A DNA stretch of 64,000 nucleotides from Phoronis australis. Taxonomy: Eukaryota; Phoronida; Phoronidae. Both the position numbers and the translations under genes were made by a program. Position 1 is the stretch's first letter. Every line of letters starts with the position of its first letter. This document shows, one piece after another, positions 1 through 11,319 of this stretch. A model generated the notes under the pieces. That model saw only the letters and a list, made by a program, of their open reading frames with translations, had not been told where the DNA came from and did not search any database. The stretch covers positions 419,906-483,905 of the forward strand of contig NMRA01000162.1 of NCBI GenBank assembly GCA_002633005.1, in the 5' to 3' direction.

Positions 1-962
1 GTCCGTTCAGCACTTCACAACACGCTTACTGGTGTCAGCTTACCGCTCGAATTCATCGCTTACACCAATAAATCATCAAAATTCTTCGATGTGAAACTCC
101 TACAAATACATCGAGTTATTGAACAAACGTGTTATTTTATTTCGCTGTTACGGATTTTTAGGTATTTAAACGTACCGTAGCATACAAAGTTCCGGGTAGG
201 CCAATTTAACACAAGGTCAGCGGTCGCAGTTGTTTGGAATCTGTTCGGTGATAAAATTAAATTATTCGACCGTGAAATACAGACAGGAGAACATACATGT
301 AGCTATGTGTTGTAAATTTAGACTTGCGATTTTTGAGTTCTAAACACATGCTATCTCGGCAATGGCTCGGAACTCGATCAGGTCCACCGCGACCGGTCTG
401 AAGACATCACGAACATAAACCAGCCAAAGTTGGAAACTAAACTTCCAGTCACGAAAATACTATATCAGTGAGCCAAAGAAAAATGTGCACGTGGTTATTT
501 TGGTGAATTAGCCGCGAAACATCAAATCTACTTACTGGCTCGTCGGGGGCCTCGAAGTCAGGTTACCCTTCCACAGAACCGTCAGGGCAAAAGTTGTACA
601 CTAACAATGATTCGAAAAATGTATATGAATATGTAAATAAAGATTCCCCTAACATCTGACATGTCAGGTTTGTAACTAAGTACTAAGAATCTACTGAAAG
701 TTAGTTGATTTACTCAATCAATTCAAACAGAAAAAAATAAAAAGCACAGCAATTATGTGCATACCTGCCGTACTTTGAAAATACGAACAAATTAAAAGAT
801 AGGGACATGTACACTACATAAATGCTAATATTTCACTCAAAACAAATGTGTTTGTTATCAACACCCTTTTAACCTAACATTTTTAAGGAAGGGAACTGTC
901 TATAACCAATATTGCTCACTTACCAAGTGATATATTAATTTCACGGCATTTGTAAACATGGG
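1..962. other. No gene seen
   Basis: AT-rich sequence with no open frame of note and no recognisable element end. It is conserved in copy 2, but both copies are equally non-coding. Confidence 0.6.
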
Positions 963-997
963 GTACGTACACTACAACAGGGGGTACGTACACTACA
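963..997 (+). repeat. Iterated GTACGTACACTACA motif
   Basis: The 14-mer GTACGTACACTACA occurs at 963-976 and 984-997, each preceded by a G run. A third copy at 1138-1144/1376-1385 is split by the MITE at 1144-1375, and a diverged form (GTACACTACAT) lies near 809. No gene is nearby. The function is unknown; spacing and recurrence suggest a degenerate iteron-like or element-end motif. Confidence 0.6.
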
Positions 998-1143
998 TCA
1001 CTGTTTCTGCATCACATGGTAACATAATGTTGTATGACCATTTATTTTTCTTTGATGATAATATGCACCATGTTGTTATTTAAAAGGCAATAATTTCATT
1101 TGCAATAACCATTTGTGTTACTGAATTCCACATGGGGGTACGT

Positions 1144-1375
1144 AACACCTTCTCATTTGAAATGAGCTTTTCTCAAACAAATGAGCTTCAAAAAAGGACT
1201 TAAATTGAATACTTAAGAAGGTATTGCCCAGACAATATCATATATATAGAATAGACCGATTCATGAATTTGCAAGTGTGGTATTGTCTGGGCAATACCTT
1301 ATTAAGTATTCAATTTAAGTCCTTTTTTCGAAGCTCACGTATTTGAGAAAAGCTCATTTCAAATGAGAAGGTGTT
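1144..1375. mobile_element. 232-bp palindromic MITE
   Basis: The element begins AACACCTTCTCATTTG and ends with its reverse complement. The arms are about 100 bp each around a short AT-rich loop (about 1248-1272). Flanks read tacgt on the left and acgta on the right. Copy 2 (about 45068-45082) has the uninterrupted sequence GGGGGTACGTACACTAC. That empty site gives a target duplication of 4-6 bp (ACGT to TACGTA); the palindromic target makes the exact length ambiguous. There is no coding capacity. The superfamily is not assigned. Confidence 0.85.
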
Positions 1376-2904
1376 ACGTACACTACATTTTCATAGCGTT
1401 TTTGGCCCATTTTCAACATAGCAGAACCCAGTCAATATCCAAACTTTTGGATAATTTGCTGTGTTGCCTAGGCTAACATATTCTGCAGTTCTTTTTATTA
1501 CAGAATGTGAAGTTAGGTTTTGTTTTTAACCTTCTTAACAGTAGGTGAGAGTTAGAAACAGAATTTACAAATTTCGTAACGAGTGCCTGTTTTGTGATGA
1601 ACCCTACCATTTCTCAATGATTAAGCAAAACGTCATCTAATTCTTTCTGAAAGTGACTCAAGTTATTCCCAGTCATATGTAAACAATTGCTTACTTGATA
1701 AAATAATTTTTTTCTACTCTTGACAGTTGAAAATTGTTATTTTTAAAATGTCCACTCGTAATGCTAAAAATGCATGAAATTCATATACAAAAACATGCGT
1801 TAATTTCTCAAACATTGTCCGATTTTGATAATTCTTTTTTTAATTTGCATAACTAAGTAACTCTTTGCATATGAGATTCAGTTGGCATTTGGTAAGTAAC
1901 CAAAAAATTTATTTGACACTGTAACACAGTCAACTCTCGAATATGGACCATGATTGTGATTTAGCCGTAAGTGTCTTAAGTTAACCATTTTGAGGGATAA
2001 CATGCTGCTTGAACGTTGCCGAAGCTGTAATCGTGTTCTAAAAAAATAACCCAGTGTGTTATGATTCAAATATTCTTTATCAAAGTGTTGTTGCAAACAT
2101 GTTATTGTGGGATTGCCAACTAACTGTTATGTCGTGACGTCTTCATTTATTTAAGATTTCTGCTGTGGCAGATTGGAATGTTATGGGCTCGAAACTCTAA
2201 ATTTGCCCGTTAGTAGACCTGTTCATTCAAAAGTAGATTTTAGTGACCCCAAGCACGATGTTCTCCCGACCTTCAGGATCGAACTGCATGTGAGAAGTTA
2301 TCTTCTGATCCCTCGCACTTGGCTTTCCATTAAGGTTATGAAGGAACTTAGAAAAACGTCGAAATTTGGCTAAATTCGGTTACTCAAGACCGGATTTTTT
2401 TTGAAACTTTCAGCGTCTACAAGCGTTCTACAATCAGCTGAAAAATGTACTTTAACAACATTTATTCTATTGAGTAACGGTAAGATATAAGGTGCCTGAA
2501 TTTTGATGACCATTTTTACCATTGAATAACGGGCATCAAACTAGTTCTCAAAATACGGACACGTTATAACCGACTATTGCGTGTTTTTTGCAAACATTTG
2601 GCTAAATGCAAAAGACCAACTAATAAGATCCAAGAAAACATGGTTTGTACATGGATGTGTAAGTAGTATTAACAAGGAAACGCGAGGTCCTTTACGCAAA
2701 AATGCTCGGAACCCTCTTCGGAGCCCCATCTGTCCGTGTCCTGTAGCAAGTACAAAATACATTTGCATTTTGAATTTTTCATGCAAACGCCTTTTGATGC
2801 TGTTTTTGTAAACATTGAGTCATTTTATCATAGGCCTGTCCACACAATCGATACGTGGAGATATTTAGGGCCCACTTAGAGCTACGTTTGCATCGGTAAT
2901 AACT
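1376..2904. other. No gene seen; includes copy-1-specific segment
   Basis: Small open frames here are interrupted and have no recognisable motif. Roughly 2240-2910 is absent from copy 2, where GTAGAT is followed directly by the start of repeat A. Terminal inverted repeats are not evident at its edges, so insertion in copy 1 and deletion in copy 2 are both possible. Confidence 0.5.
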
Positions 2905-3206
2905 TCGATTTCCGGAGAATACATATATGAATTATTAAGTGCACGTTTTAAAGTGCATTAGACGACCAGTGCTGCAAAAACGGAGACCCTAACAACAATG
3001 TCCTGGCCAGGGCCCTCAAAGTGTAACCATGCACTGATACTGAGTTGACAAATGCTCTCTTGAATTTTATGTCTTATCCGAATTCGCAGTCTTTTCTCGA
3101 CTGTTCGCGGCCCCACGCCTATATGTCGGTTGCCACGATTTAACTATGACGCCTACAATTTTTTGGAGGGCCCGTGGCCCCCGCTCACCGCTTCGTACGG
3201 CCCTGT
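2905..3206 (+). repeat. Repeat A (element terminus), copy 1 left
   Basis: Interspersed repeat recognised by the core GGAGACCCTAACRACAATG followed by TCCTGGCCAGGG, then a GC-rich end with GGAGGG and CCCCCGC tracts. Other copies are at about 16640-16990, 18262-18440 (minus), 22960-23160, 45940-46237 and 61175-61545. At 18.3 and 23.1 kb it forms the outer ends of a palindrome, so it is probably a transposon terminus. Confidence 0.75.
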
Positions 3207-5878
3207 TTAATGACGTTCGACGTCCAATAAAATTACTGTGTGATTGAAAATGGGTAAAATACGTAAACTATTATTCACTTATAATCGAATGAGAATGAAA
3301 ATGTGTGTTTTAATAAATGTTAAAATGCATTTGCTTTCATTCTCTTGAAGCTCCTTTCAAAAGCCATCGTGGTTTTGTTTCATGTTTGAGTTCTTAATAA
3401 GGCAAATTACCGTTTCTCTTAACATTTCACACCTCCATGGACTACATAATTTTAGTGATTGCACCTGGGGCTTCAAGGAGGAGTTGTCCTCAGGTGCCAG
3501 CAAAGGGGTACAAGGGACGAGTGTAAACCAGGTGGGCGCCACATGGGCATTGACCCCTCCCAGGGGTATACATCAGAGGAGTGCTAAACAGGTAAAAACC
3601 ACTGGTTTATGCCACATGAGTGTTGAACCCCATCGTCACAAATTTAGGTTGTTCCCCTGACCATTGACAACATATGCTGAGGTGGTGATGAGATTTGACA
3701 CTCGTTTTGAGCATGGCCTCAAGGACTTCTGCTTACAATGACTGGTGGCCATCATCCCCCAGTACCATCCTGGATGTTTTCCAACTTTTCATTACGAAGT
3801 GCTCCCAGCTCATTGCTCGTTTCATGTCCACCCAACAGGTTTGAATGTGTACGCCTGGCTATTACCAGTGCAGACAATTGGTTTGTGCAGTAGACGTAAC
3901 ACAAGTAAGAAGAAGAAACCAAGACAATTCATCACTACCACAACACTGTATTCCGTTGCGATGCTCTCTCACATATAATTTCAGTAGACGCATGTTGACA
4001 ACAAAGTATCTGCAAAAGACAGAGCGTAGCCTGAGCAGTAGAATACACTGCAGACGGCAGCGGCCCCGGAACTGCGATCGACACGTCTTCCAACCGTGAA
4101 CAAAACACAAAAAATGAAAGACAGTGTATGGTATTAATGAATAACAACTAATCCTTACACTTCTGGATCCTTTGAAAGCTTAAAAATGACACGTGTGCGT
4201 TTTAGTGGACGAATTAGTGCAATTTATCGCTCTGTACAAAATGCTCCCGTCCCCATTGTTCTCGCGCTTCCTACATGCCCGTTGCTGATTCACCGCTTGG
4301 TGGCACTAGTAGTGGCGATAACAGCGAATGCACGAGTGACCTCTTTGTGCTACACTCCTTCATTCCCACTTTAACAACTGGGCTGGGTACTTATTTTTTA
4401 CGAATGTGATACATGTATCTATAACTATTTGAATTAATTGTACTTGTCACTATAATGATAAATAAATACAATAGAATATTCCAACAGAATGTTTATAGCA
4501 ATAAAAAGACGTAAATTGTGTACCAACAAGTACACGACTGTGTTGTTATCGATTCATGTAGGGCTACCGTTACGCCTACAGCAGAGCACATCAATAATTG
4601 ACGAACGCGGCCGGAATGCTTTTCAAAATACAAGACAATTAAGGAAATGTCAATCAGACGTCAGGAACACGAACCAGGCATACGAAAATGGCACAGCACG
4701 TGTTCACTGAATTGCTTGTTAAGGTATTAGGCGGTGGGCCAGATCTCATAGCATTCATTGCTGTGAATACTTTGGGGGGAAGGCAACCTAGTTTTTTCTA
4801 TGTGGCTAGATAATACACCTCTAAATCAAATTTCAAAAATTTCCCACGTGTACACTTGCACATTTGTTTTTAAAAAAGGGTGTTTTTGTTGCACAAAGTA
4901 TTCTGCACATTGCTACCACTTGGTGCCGCTTTTCTATTAAACTGACCAATCAGAGAGTCAGATTGTATTGTTGTGCTTAGTAACTTCAATATGGTAGCTC
5001 CCATGGAGTGTGATGCCTGTATAATTCAAGGTTTATCAAACAGCACTAAATTGTGATATCAGAATTTGAAGAAGCTTAGGGAAGCATCTTGACGAAAGCT
5101 GATGGACTGTGGAAATCCGTGTATCAGTGTAGATCGAAAAGAAGAAGAAGGTGTTACAAACGTTTGTGCAGAAAACAGCTGACCACGTGTAAGATCAAAA
5201 ACTGATAGGACATAGAAACGCATAGCAACATTTCAAGACACCAGCAGCAGTACTAAGCTGAAGCTGCTGAAAGTGATATGGATGTTACCCAAAATTTCCC
5301 AAGAAAATCTATTAGACTTCCTAATCTGGAACATTCTGACACAAGATGAGTGCATCATTTCTGAGCAGGAAAGGTATATTATGGACCACATTTGAACAAA
5401 GAGAAAGAAGTAACAAATTTTTAGCTTTGAAAAACAGGCATGTGTTTTTTTTAAAAGTGTGTTCAGTGTGATCACCAGTTGTTTATTTATCTTGTTCAGC
5501 CCCTTGGCTGCCCAGGCCTTAGACAAATTACCGCTAACCCCAGTAGAGACAGTGATCATACCATACAGTAGGTCCTCCATCTGCCGGATGCTTTTCGGCA
5601 AATTATGCATCCACACTGATTAAACCATCAGTCATGTTGCTATAAGTTTAGAAGTAACTTTTCCGCGTAGATGGATGCCTTATGAGGCCGTTAATGTTTT
5701 TATTTGTTCTCAGCTTAAACAAATACTTCTGCAATCCTGTTTTTCAAACAATCCTTCGTTCAGGTGCCCACATCGACATTGCTTGCGCCAAGCGATAATC
5801 ATACGGCGTTGTACTGTGGGTGTGATTTTAAGCACTTTAAGTCAAAAATTTTTGAGAAGGTAGATGGTTGGAGTTAAC
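3207..5878. other. No gene seen
   Basis: Several frames of 60-130 residues exist on both strands but overlap one another. None shows a domain or a composition unlike random frames. The matching stretch in copy 2 (46238-48895) keeps different frames open, which argues against coding. Confidence 0.5.
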
Positions 5879-6075
5879 ATACCCAAGTGGCCGTCATCCC
5901 CCGCCGTAATCCTGGGACAGGGGGAACCTCGTCTCAATTTTTTATAAACATTAATTACTTAGGTAATTAATTTGCCTAATTGGCCAGTGTCCCCGTCGTA
6001 ATTTGAGGACAGGGAAAGCCCTTTCCATTTCGTCAAACATTGATTACCTTAAGTGTAAATTGATTGACTATGGCA
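5879..6075 (+). repeat. Diverged two-unit tandem repeat (about 96 bp)
   Basis: Two adjacent units share the order GGCC, CCCCG.CGTAAT, GGACAGGG, then an AT-rich tail containing ATTAC/TTAGG or ATTACCTTA. The first unit starts near 5882 and the second near 5976. The same pair is in copy 2 at about 48896-49090. Confidence 0.6.
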
Positions 6076-6643
6076 TGAGCATCTGATTATAAAAATTAAA
6101 TTTCAATCGCTGCACTGGTATATCAGCTGGCTTATTTTCAGTCGCATCAACTAATCTAATTGTTAGACGGCCAACATTTTTAGGCGGCAGATAAGACGGC
6201 ATGTAAATTTGTTAGGCTGGTGGTGGATCAGTTCCTGATAAGTCCGTTTGAAAAATTTGCATGCTAACTCACTCATAGTTAAATGTTAAATTAGTGTTAA
6301 CAGTTCACCCTTTTTTCAGTTGGACTTGTATTGCTTGCAATGGTTCAGTACAGAGCCTTGAATATGCAAATGAAGATCATCAGATATAAAAATAGAAAGA
6401 CAAAGACTGTGAAGAAACACGAATCCACAGCTTCAGAGATGTTTTTCTATAGTTTTGTTTGGAGTTCATTAAATCAACGCTTCTAACACATGTATATGTC
6501 ATTTGCCTTTCAAAACGAAAGCAAGACTTTGAAGCAGTTCTTCAGAAAGCTGGTGTGCATGAAGTTATTTCAACAGGCAGTCGAAGAAGGACGTCGCATT
6601 CACATTTCAGGCCCGTAGGAAGGCAAAAATTATGGGGGGGGGG
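6076..6643. other. No recognised gene; short frame truncated before gap
   Basis: A plus-strand frame starts at 6459 and reads MEFIKSTLLTHVYVICL at its start. It is matched in copy 2 at 49522-49716, where it continues to 64 residues. In copy 1 it diverges after about 6580 into repeat B. No domain is recognised. Confidence 0.35.
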
Positions 6644-6688
6644 NNNNNNNNNNNNNNNNNNNNNNNNNNNNNNNNNNNNNNNNNNNNN
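6644..6688. other. Assembly gap (45 N)
   Basis: Run of N preceded by a poly-G tract. Similar gaps at 20535-20572 lie inside poly-G at the same position of the repeat, so a long G homopolymer probably blocked sequencing. Confidence 0.99.
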
Positions 6689-7057
6689 TGCCACCATATT
6701 TGTACCGAATCTCCCTCGTCCGCCTAAATGGGGGCACAGTGGTGAATTTAGGGGTGGCCAAGGGACCATGACCCTGTATAATTCTCCCACATTCCATTTG
6801 GCAGTTTGGGGGTGCGAATTTCTGACGTGTAAAACCCTGGCTAATTCTCTGTCGTACCCCCCCCCCAACTCAATATACTGAATCCGTCCTTGAGACAATC
6901 CCTAGGGGATGAAGCCATCAAGAGTTGAGTAACCGTGAACCAACACGGAAAGAAAGGTTGGGCCTAGGACCAGCACACTGACCGGTAGCGAAGAGCTGCC
7001 TCGAGTAGCTATATCCGAGATCTAACATTGTGAAAATACGAAATTCCCGACGAACTA
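6689..7057 (+). repeat. Repeat B, copy 1
   Basis: Moderately repeated sequence containing CTCCCACATTCCATTTGGCA, then TGAATCCGTCC and GATGAAGCCATCAAGAG. It recurs at 20653-21100 and 51727-52021. It forms the left flank of the 2.9-kb transposon insertion here and in copy 2, while the 20.6-21.1 kb copy lacks that insertion. The GAATCCGYCC word resembles ends of MITE-like repeats of invertebrates; that link is inference. Confidence 0.65.
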
Positions 7058-7638
7058 AAGCTCACCCCGGCCAACCTGCGATCGAGAACGCCCGGAAGGC
7101 GATCGAGAACGAGACCTTACACCAAAAATGGTAGACGACAGTGAAGTACCCGGTGAGTTTAAAGGTCATTTTTTTCTTAAATGGAGGCTACTTTGGTACC
7201 AATTCGACACACCGAAAAGCTCCGGAGCTTAGCCTTTGTTGTGGATCTAAAATAATACTTGGCTTTTGCTATTTTTTGAAACAGAGACCGCAGAATGCAA
7301 CGACTTTCGGAAATATGCCTTGCGTCTCGCAAATTCGTCAATTTCTACATGTTATTAGCAATTCTTGGGTTCTTCAGTAGAGACGTGTGACGTTTATAGT
7401 TAAATCGTCCCTGGTGACACCTTTGTTAGTCATAAGTTGTGAAGCAATTCGAGATATCTAGTGATACAAGCAGGTCCTTGTTTGAGACAGCGATCGGGAA
7501 CAAAGCTCTTAATTCTCCATGGCGATCGTGAACGCAAAAAATGCGATCGTGAACGCTCATTTTTTTCTCTGCATTTTGCTGAATAATCGTTGAAGTTACG
7601 GTGTTATAACCTTAATTTTAGAATAATACGACCATGAA

Positions 7639-8862
7639 TTAGTTGACGGGTGGATTGTTTGTTATACTTTCACCGTTTTTCATGATTTCTGTGTGAGATT
7701 TAGCTTCACAAATATGATTATATGCGTTTGATTTTTCAGTTGAATTGTAGCCACACGAGGAGTCCTTCAAAGTGTTTACGTACACGCCTTCAAAAAGGGT
7801 AACATAACTGCTGTATGTGACAAAGGGCTCTGTATGCATATATTTTTTGGAGCTTCGTTCAGGAAGAGACCTTTTTTGTATAACTACATGACAATAAAAC
7901 AGAGTGACACTTAGCCGCAAGCAAGACCTTTACCAGCCCCTTGTTTGACGTGTTGCATAGGGTAAGATTTTTTACAGACATAAAAAACACAATTTAAAGC
8001 ATAGGGCTCAGGAACCAAGTTGATTCAGTGCCCTATCTGCGATCAATGTTTCACGGAAAGAGTAAGCCTGAGGACACTCGTTGTTGTTGTGAATGTGTCA
8101 TGCAAAGAGTATGCCTCCTTCTACAGGCATGAGAGCCAGAATCGCCATGAATAAAATCAATAAGTCCAGTAGTGAAAGTTGTTAAGTCACTAAACTTTAT
8201 TCAGATTTACAGAGTTTATGGTTGGTAGTTGTCTGATGTGATAGTATTTGGACGTTTTTTTTAACATTTTTTCCTATTTGTGTTATTTCAACAGCATCTT
8301 TAACAAAAACCAGTGCATTATTGTAGTGTTTAGGTAGATTTAAATGGCCACACTATTTGTCATTGGGTAATACTTACATACAATTGTTATGACCAATTAC
8401 TATTTTAAAAGAAAACTATATATCTGCCACAACTGTAGAAATTGTTTTCATATTGTTGTTGATTCCCTGTGAGGGAATTTTATACTATGAACCGGTCCGA
8501 AATAGATTGTCTGATTCAGTGACGATTTAGTCTAATACATTCCAAAATAATTCGCAGGAAATGTACACTGGATTTGCAATGTTGATTTCTTTAAAGCAAT
8601 ATTTTATACCTGATATGACCAATTTTAGGCATGTGTGATAAAAGACTAACAATATTATAGAATTGCTACATTGTGTCTTGAAGTGATGTTAAAGACAACA
8701 TTTTAACTACGTGTTTGAGAATATCACAATATAGTAGGTATATTATAACTCGTCTCACTCTTTTTCAATGTCACATAAACTGGAGATCATGATCTGAAGA
8801 TGCACTCATGACCAAGACTACAAAACAAAAGAGTCAAACAAAAGCTACCATATGTTGTATAT
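7639..8862. other. Transposon interior, no recognised gene
   Basis: A 93-residue minus frame at 7639-7920 is present in copy 2 only as a shorter frame (52559-52759) with changes around it. No transposase motif is visible in any frame. Confidence 0.4.
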
Positions 8863-9072
8863 CTAAGCCACACCAGTCATTCTGTTCATCTCTGTATCAA
8901 TAATATCAGTAAAACAACAATCCGTTTTATCAGCAAAACAGTTTACACCATTTCTGGCAATTTTTAAGTCCCAGACGTTCATGAGCGGTAACCTTTGAAT
9001 CACCTCACGAATGGTGTTGTCGCACTCTTTTCGCTCCCCACAGGCACGCTCATCATCACTCTTTGACTTCAC
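8863..9072 (-). pseudogene. Small transposon ORF, frame-broken copy
   Basis: A 69-residue minus frame rich in charged residues (SKSDDERACGERKECDNTIR) and cysteines. The copy 2 counterpart at 53804-54085 reads 93 residues. In copy 1 a 2-bp loss near 9096 (CTGTCAC against CTGTGTCAC) separates the first residues. I recognise no family. The four cysteines are not arranged as a known zinc knuckle. It may be a remnant of the element's protein. Confidence 0.35.
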
Positions 9073-9997
9073 TGGCGTATTTGTTTTTTCCTTTTGCTGT
9101 CACAATCTTGTAAGAAGATTCGACACTGGCTTTCATCTGCATCAACAGTTTAGAACCCCTTGTTCCCCTTGGTTTCGTCTAAAAGTATATGTCTGTATTT
9201 CAAACCGTGGTAGGATGTACTTTCACGCCCTGATTAACCTGTTCGTTGAAGCTCGCCTCGCAATAATAACAGTAAACTTGCTTCCTGAAATGAAAATAAA
9301 TTCCTTTGTGAAAATATCTACAATTAAAATAGTGCTTGATGTACATGTAGTCGCTCATAGTGATTTAATGGTAATGCTATTATGTTGTTTAGTTTTGATA
9401 CGAAAATAACAGAGTAATGACGCAAAATGTGATTACTTCATTGCACCATCCTTATTTTGTAACCCTTTTCACGTTTTATAACTAAAAAGTTCATAACTGT
9501 TCGGCACACTACGATGCGTTCTCGATCGCATAAACAAAACAAAAATTTAAGTTTCCGATCGCTTATCTTTGCGTTCTCGATCGCATCTTTCAACAGAAAA
9601 GTGTCGAAAAATCAGAGATCCTGACAAAACTACAAAAAACAAGCTTTGTGTTATATTTTAACCAGTCATTTCTTGATAACTTCATGGTCAATTTATTGAT
9701 TTAGTGCCAAAAATAACCTCAATTTACCAAAATGACATACAAATCACCTTTGACTCAAGCGATGCCTCGTTCAACGTAACTTTTCTCCAATAATTGGAAT
9801 AGGCACCTGCCTAAACCTCTACCTGCCCTTCCTCAATGTGTTACGCCTTGAACTCATGTCTCTGTTTTCACATTGGAAGTAAAAACAACATAACTTCATC
9901 AAATTTACTCACCTTGCCTGGCTTTGCTTCTTGCAACGAATTTCGTTCGCGATCGCCTTCCGATCGTTCTCGATCGCGGGTTGGCCGGGCTGAAGCT

Positions 9998-10935
9998 AGT
10001 TGCTTGTCAGCTCAACTGTGATTCACTTGAGACACGCAGCTCGTACCGGTCGTCTACGCTCGCTCTAAGGTCAAGATTCGTTTTATTGTGATCCAGTTTC
10101 GGGAAAATTTTTATTTTATTATGGTCATTCTTTGAGAGAGTTTTGAAAATGTGAGGTCAGGAAGCCCCTGGTATAGGGCCTTTGGGGCTGTTTCAAAGTG
10201 CCTAGTTGAATCACTACCGGTAGTCCAGTTTCTGGTGGCTTGGGAGACGGATCGTGTGTCCCAAAAATGTACACAATTCCTGAACGTGTGGAATTCAAAT
10301 TCAGTTCCCGTGGATCACTGAAATTCTGCGTGCCGGGCCTACTGCAGGGTTACATCTTATTTTTAACATTTTTAACATGGGTACGTCAGTCATGACATGC
10401 ACGCAAATCAGGACAAGCAATCAATTCAGTTTTGAAGAACAAAAAATCATTGCTCAATACTACTGGAAACTAAAATCACCAAGGAAGTGCAAAGACAACC
10501 TTTCCAAGCAACGAGTTTAATTTTATTTATTTGGGGATTTTTAAAACGCTTTCTCTGTCTACGGTTTGTGAATCCGAATTTCATCAATATCTTTGAGAGT
10601 TATTTTAGATGTGCAAAAATCGTCTATACGTGTACTTTACTATTTGGGGATCGGAATATAGAAGTTTTTTAATTTCAGGTTGTAATTAAATTCACTAAAA
10701 CATCATCAATTCTTACAAGATTAGCTTCAAATTGTCAAAAATCATTTATGAATCTATCGATTTTTGTAGATACATAAACAAGTAAATCAGAAACAAACGA
10801 ATTTGTTTATCAAAACAGAATGTTATAGGCAATTTCCGCATGCTTGCTTGCAAAGACTTTCGACGGGTAACCGGGGGAATATGGGAGACGGGGCACTCAT
10901 ATTAAGGTGTATTTTTGCTCATTTCAGAGATACCT
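9998..10935 (+). repeat. Repeat X arm, copy 1 (upper part)
   Basis: This stretch aligns directly with 21101-22040, and its later part (from about 10555) aligns inverted with 18.84-19.93 kb. The end of a degraded frame at about 10640-10768 reads RLASNCQKSFMNLSIFVDT before a TAA stop. That ending is conserved in the inverted copy at 19708-19920. No other gene is seen. Confidence 0.65.
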
Positions 10936-10947
10936 ATAACAGTTCAT

Positions 10948-11307
10948 TCGTTACTAGTGGAAAGAGGTTGCCACACAAATATTCCCTATGAAAACAGGTT
11001 GTGTGAATTATGTAATTCTGGGTGTGTAGAGGACGAACACCACTTTGTGTTAGTTTGTAGTGCGTACCAAGACCTTCGGGTTAAGTACTTAAGTGATCGT
11101 TTTTGTCATTCTCCCACGACATCTAAATTTGATTCTCCCATGAGAACTCCAGATAGCCTACTTATTAAATTCGTCCACCACGCTCTCAAGCGTCATAATG
11201 TATTATCCAGTTTGAAACGTGGCACCTAACAATGCTCTGTCTTGTACGTGATATACTTGGGGCCTATGGCCATGTGTATACATGTATGTCTCAATAAATC
11301 AATTTGT
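10948..11307 (+). mobile_element. 5'-truncated LINE insertion with 12-bp target duplication, copy 1
   Basis: ATAACAGTTCAT occurs at 10936-10947 and 11308-11319. The third, uninserted copy near 22044 has one such site (ATAACGGTTCAG). The 360-bp insert therefore has a clean empty site. It encodes the end of a LINE reverse transcriptase open frame from the left edge to a stop at 11227-11229, including ENRLCELCNSGCVEDEHHF and a following C. This matches the CxxC..HxxxxC cysteine cluster that ends many jockey/CR1-like elements. The insert ends in CAATAAATCAATTTGT without a poly-A tail. Confidence 0.85.
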
Positions 11308-11319
11308 ATAACAGTTCAT

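Larger units (their letters stand above)
7063..9992. mobile_element. 2.93-kb DNA transposon with subterminal CGATCGAGAACG arrays, copy 1
   Basis: Terminal inverted repeats begin CACCCCGGCCAACC on the left and read CAGCCCGGCCAACC inward from the right, continuing about 48 bp. Flanking AAGCT at 7058-7062 and 9993-9997 is a 5-bp target duplication. The related sequence at 21091-21107 (AACTAAAGTTAGTTGC) is the empty site. The motif CGATCG[A/T/G]GAACG lies at 7079, 7100, 7491, 7523 and 7544. The inverted motif lies at 9517, 9572, 9944 and 9965, with a degenerate one near 9556. These symmetrical arrays look like enzyme-binding sites. No transposase is recognised; only short frames lie inside, so this is probably non-autonomous. 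The superfamily is open: a 5-bp duplication with a CA start could fit a Transib-like or a hAT-like group. Confidence 0.85.

Noticed and set aside
3357-4147. Cluster of overlapping frames on both strands at 3.4-4.1 kb
   Set aside because: Frames oppose one another, lack motifs, and are not kept in the same form in the second copy.
7079-7555. CGATCG-containing repeats as a possible CRISPR array
   Set aside because: Spacing is irregular, orientation mirrors at the two transposon ends, and the sequence is eukaryotic; they are subterminal transposon motifs.
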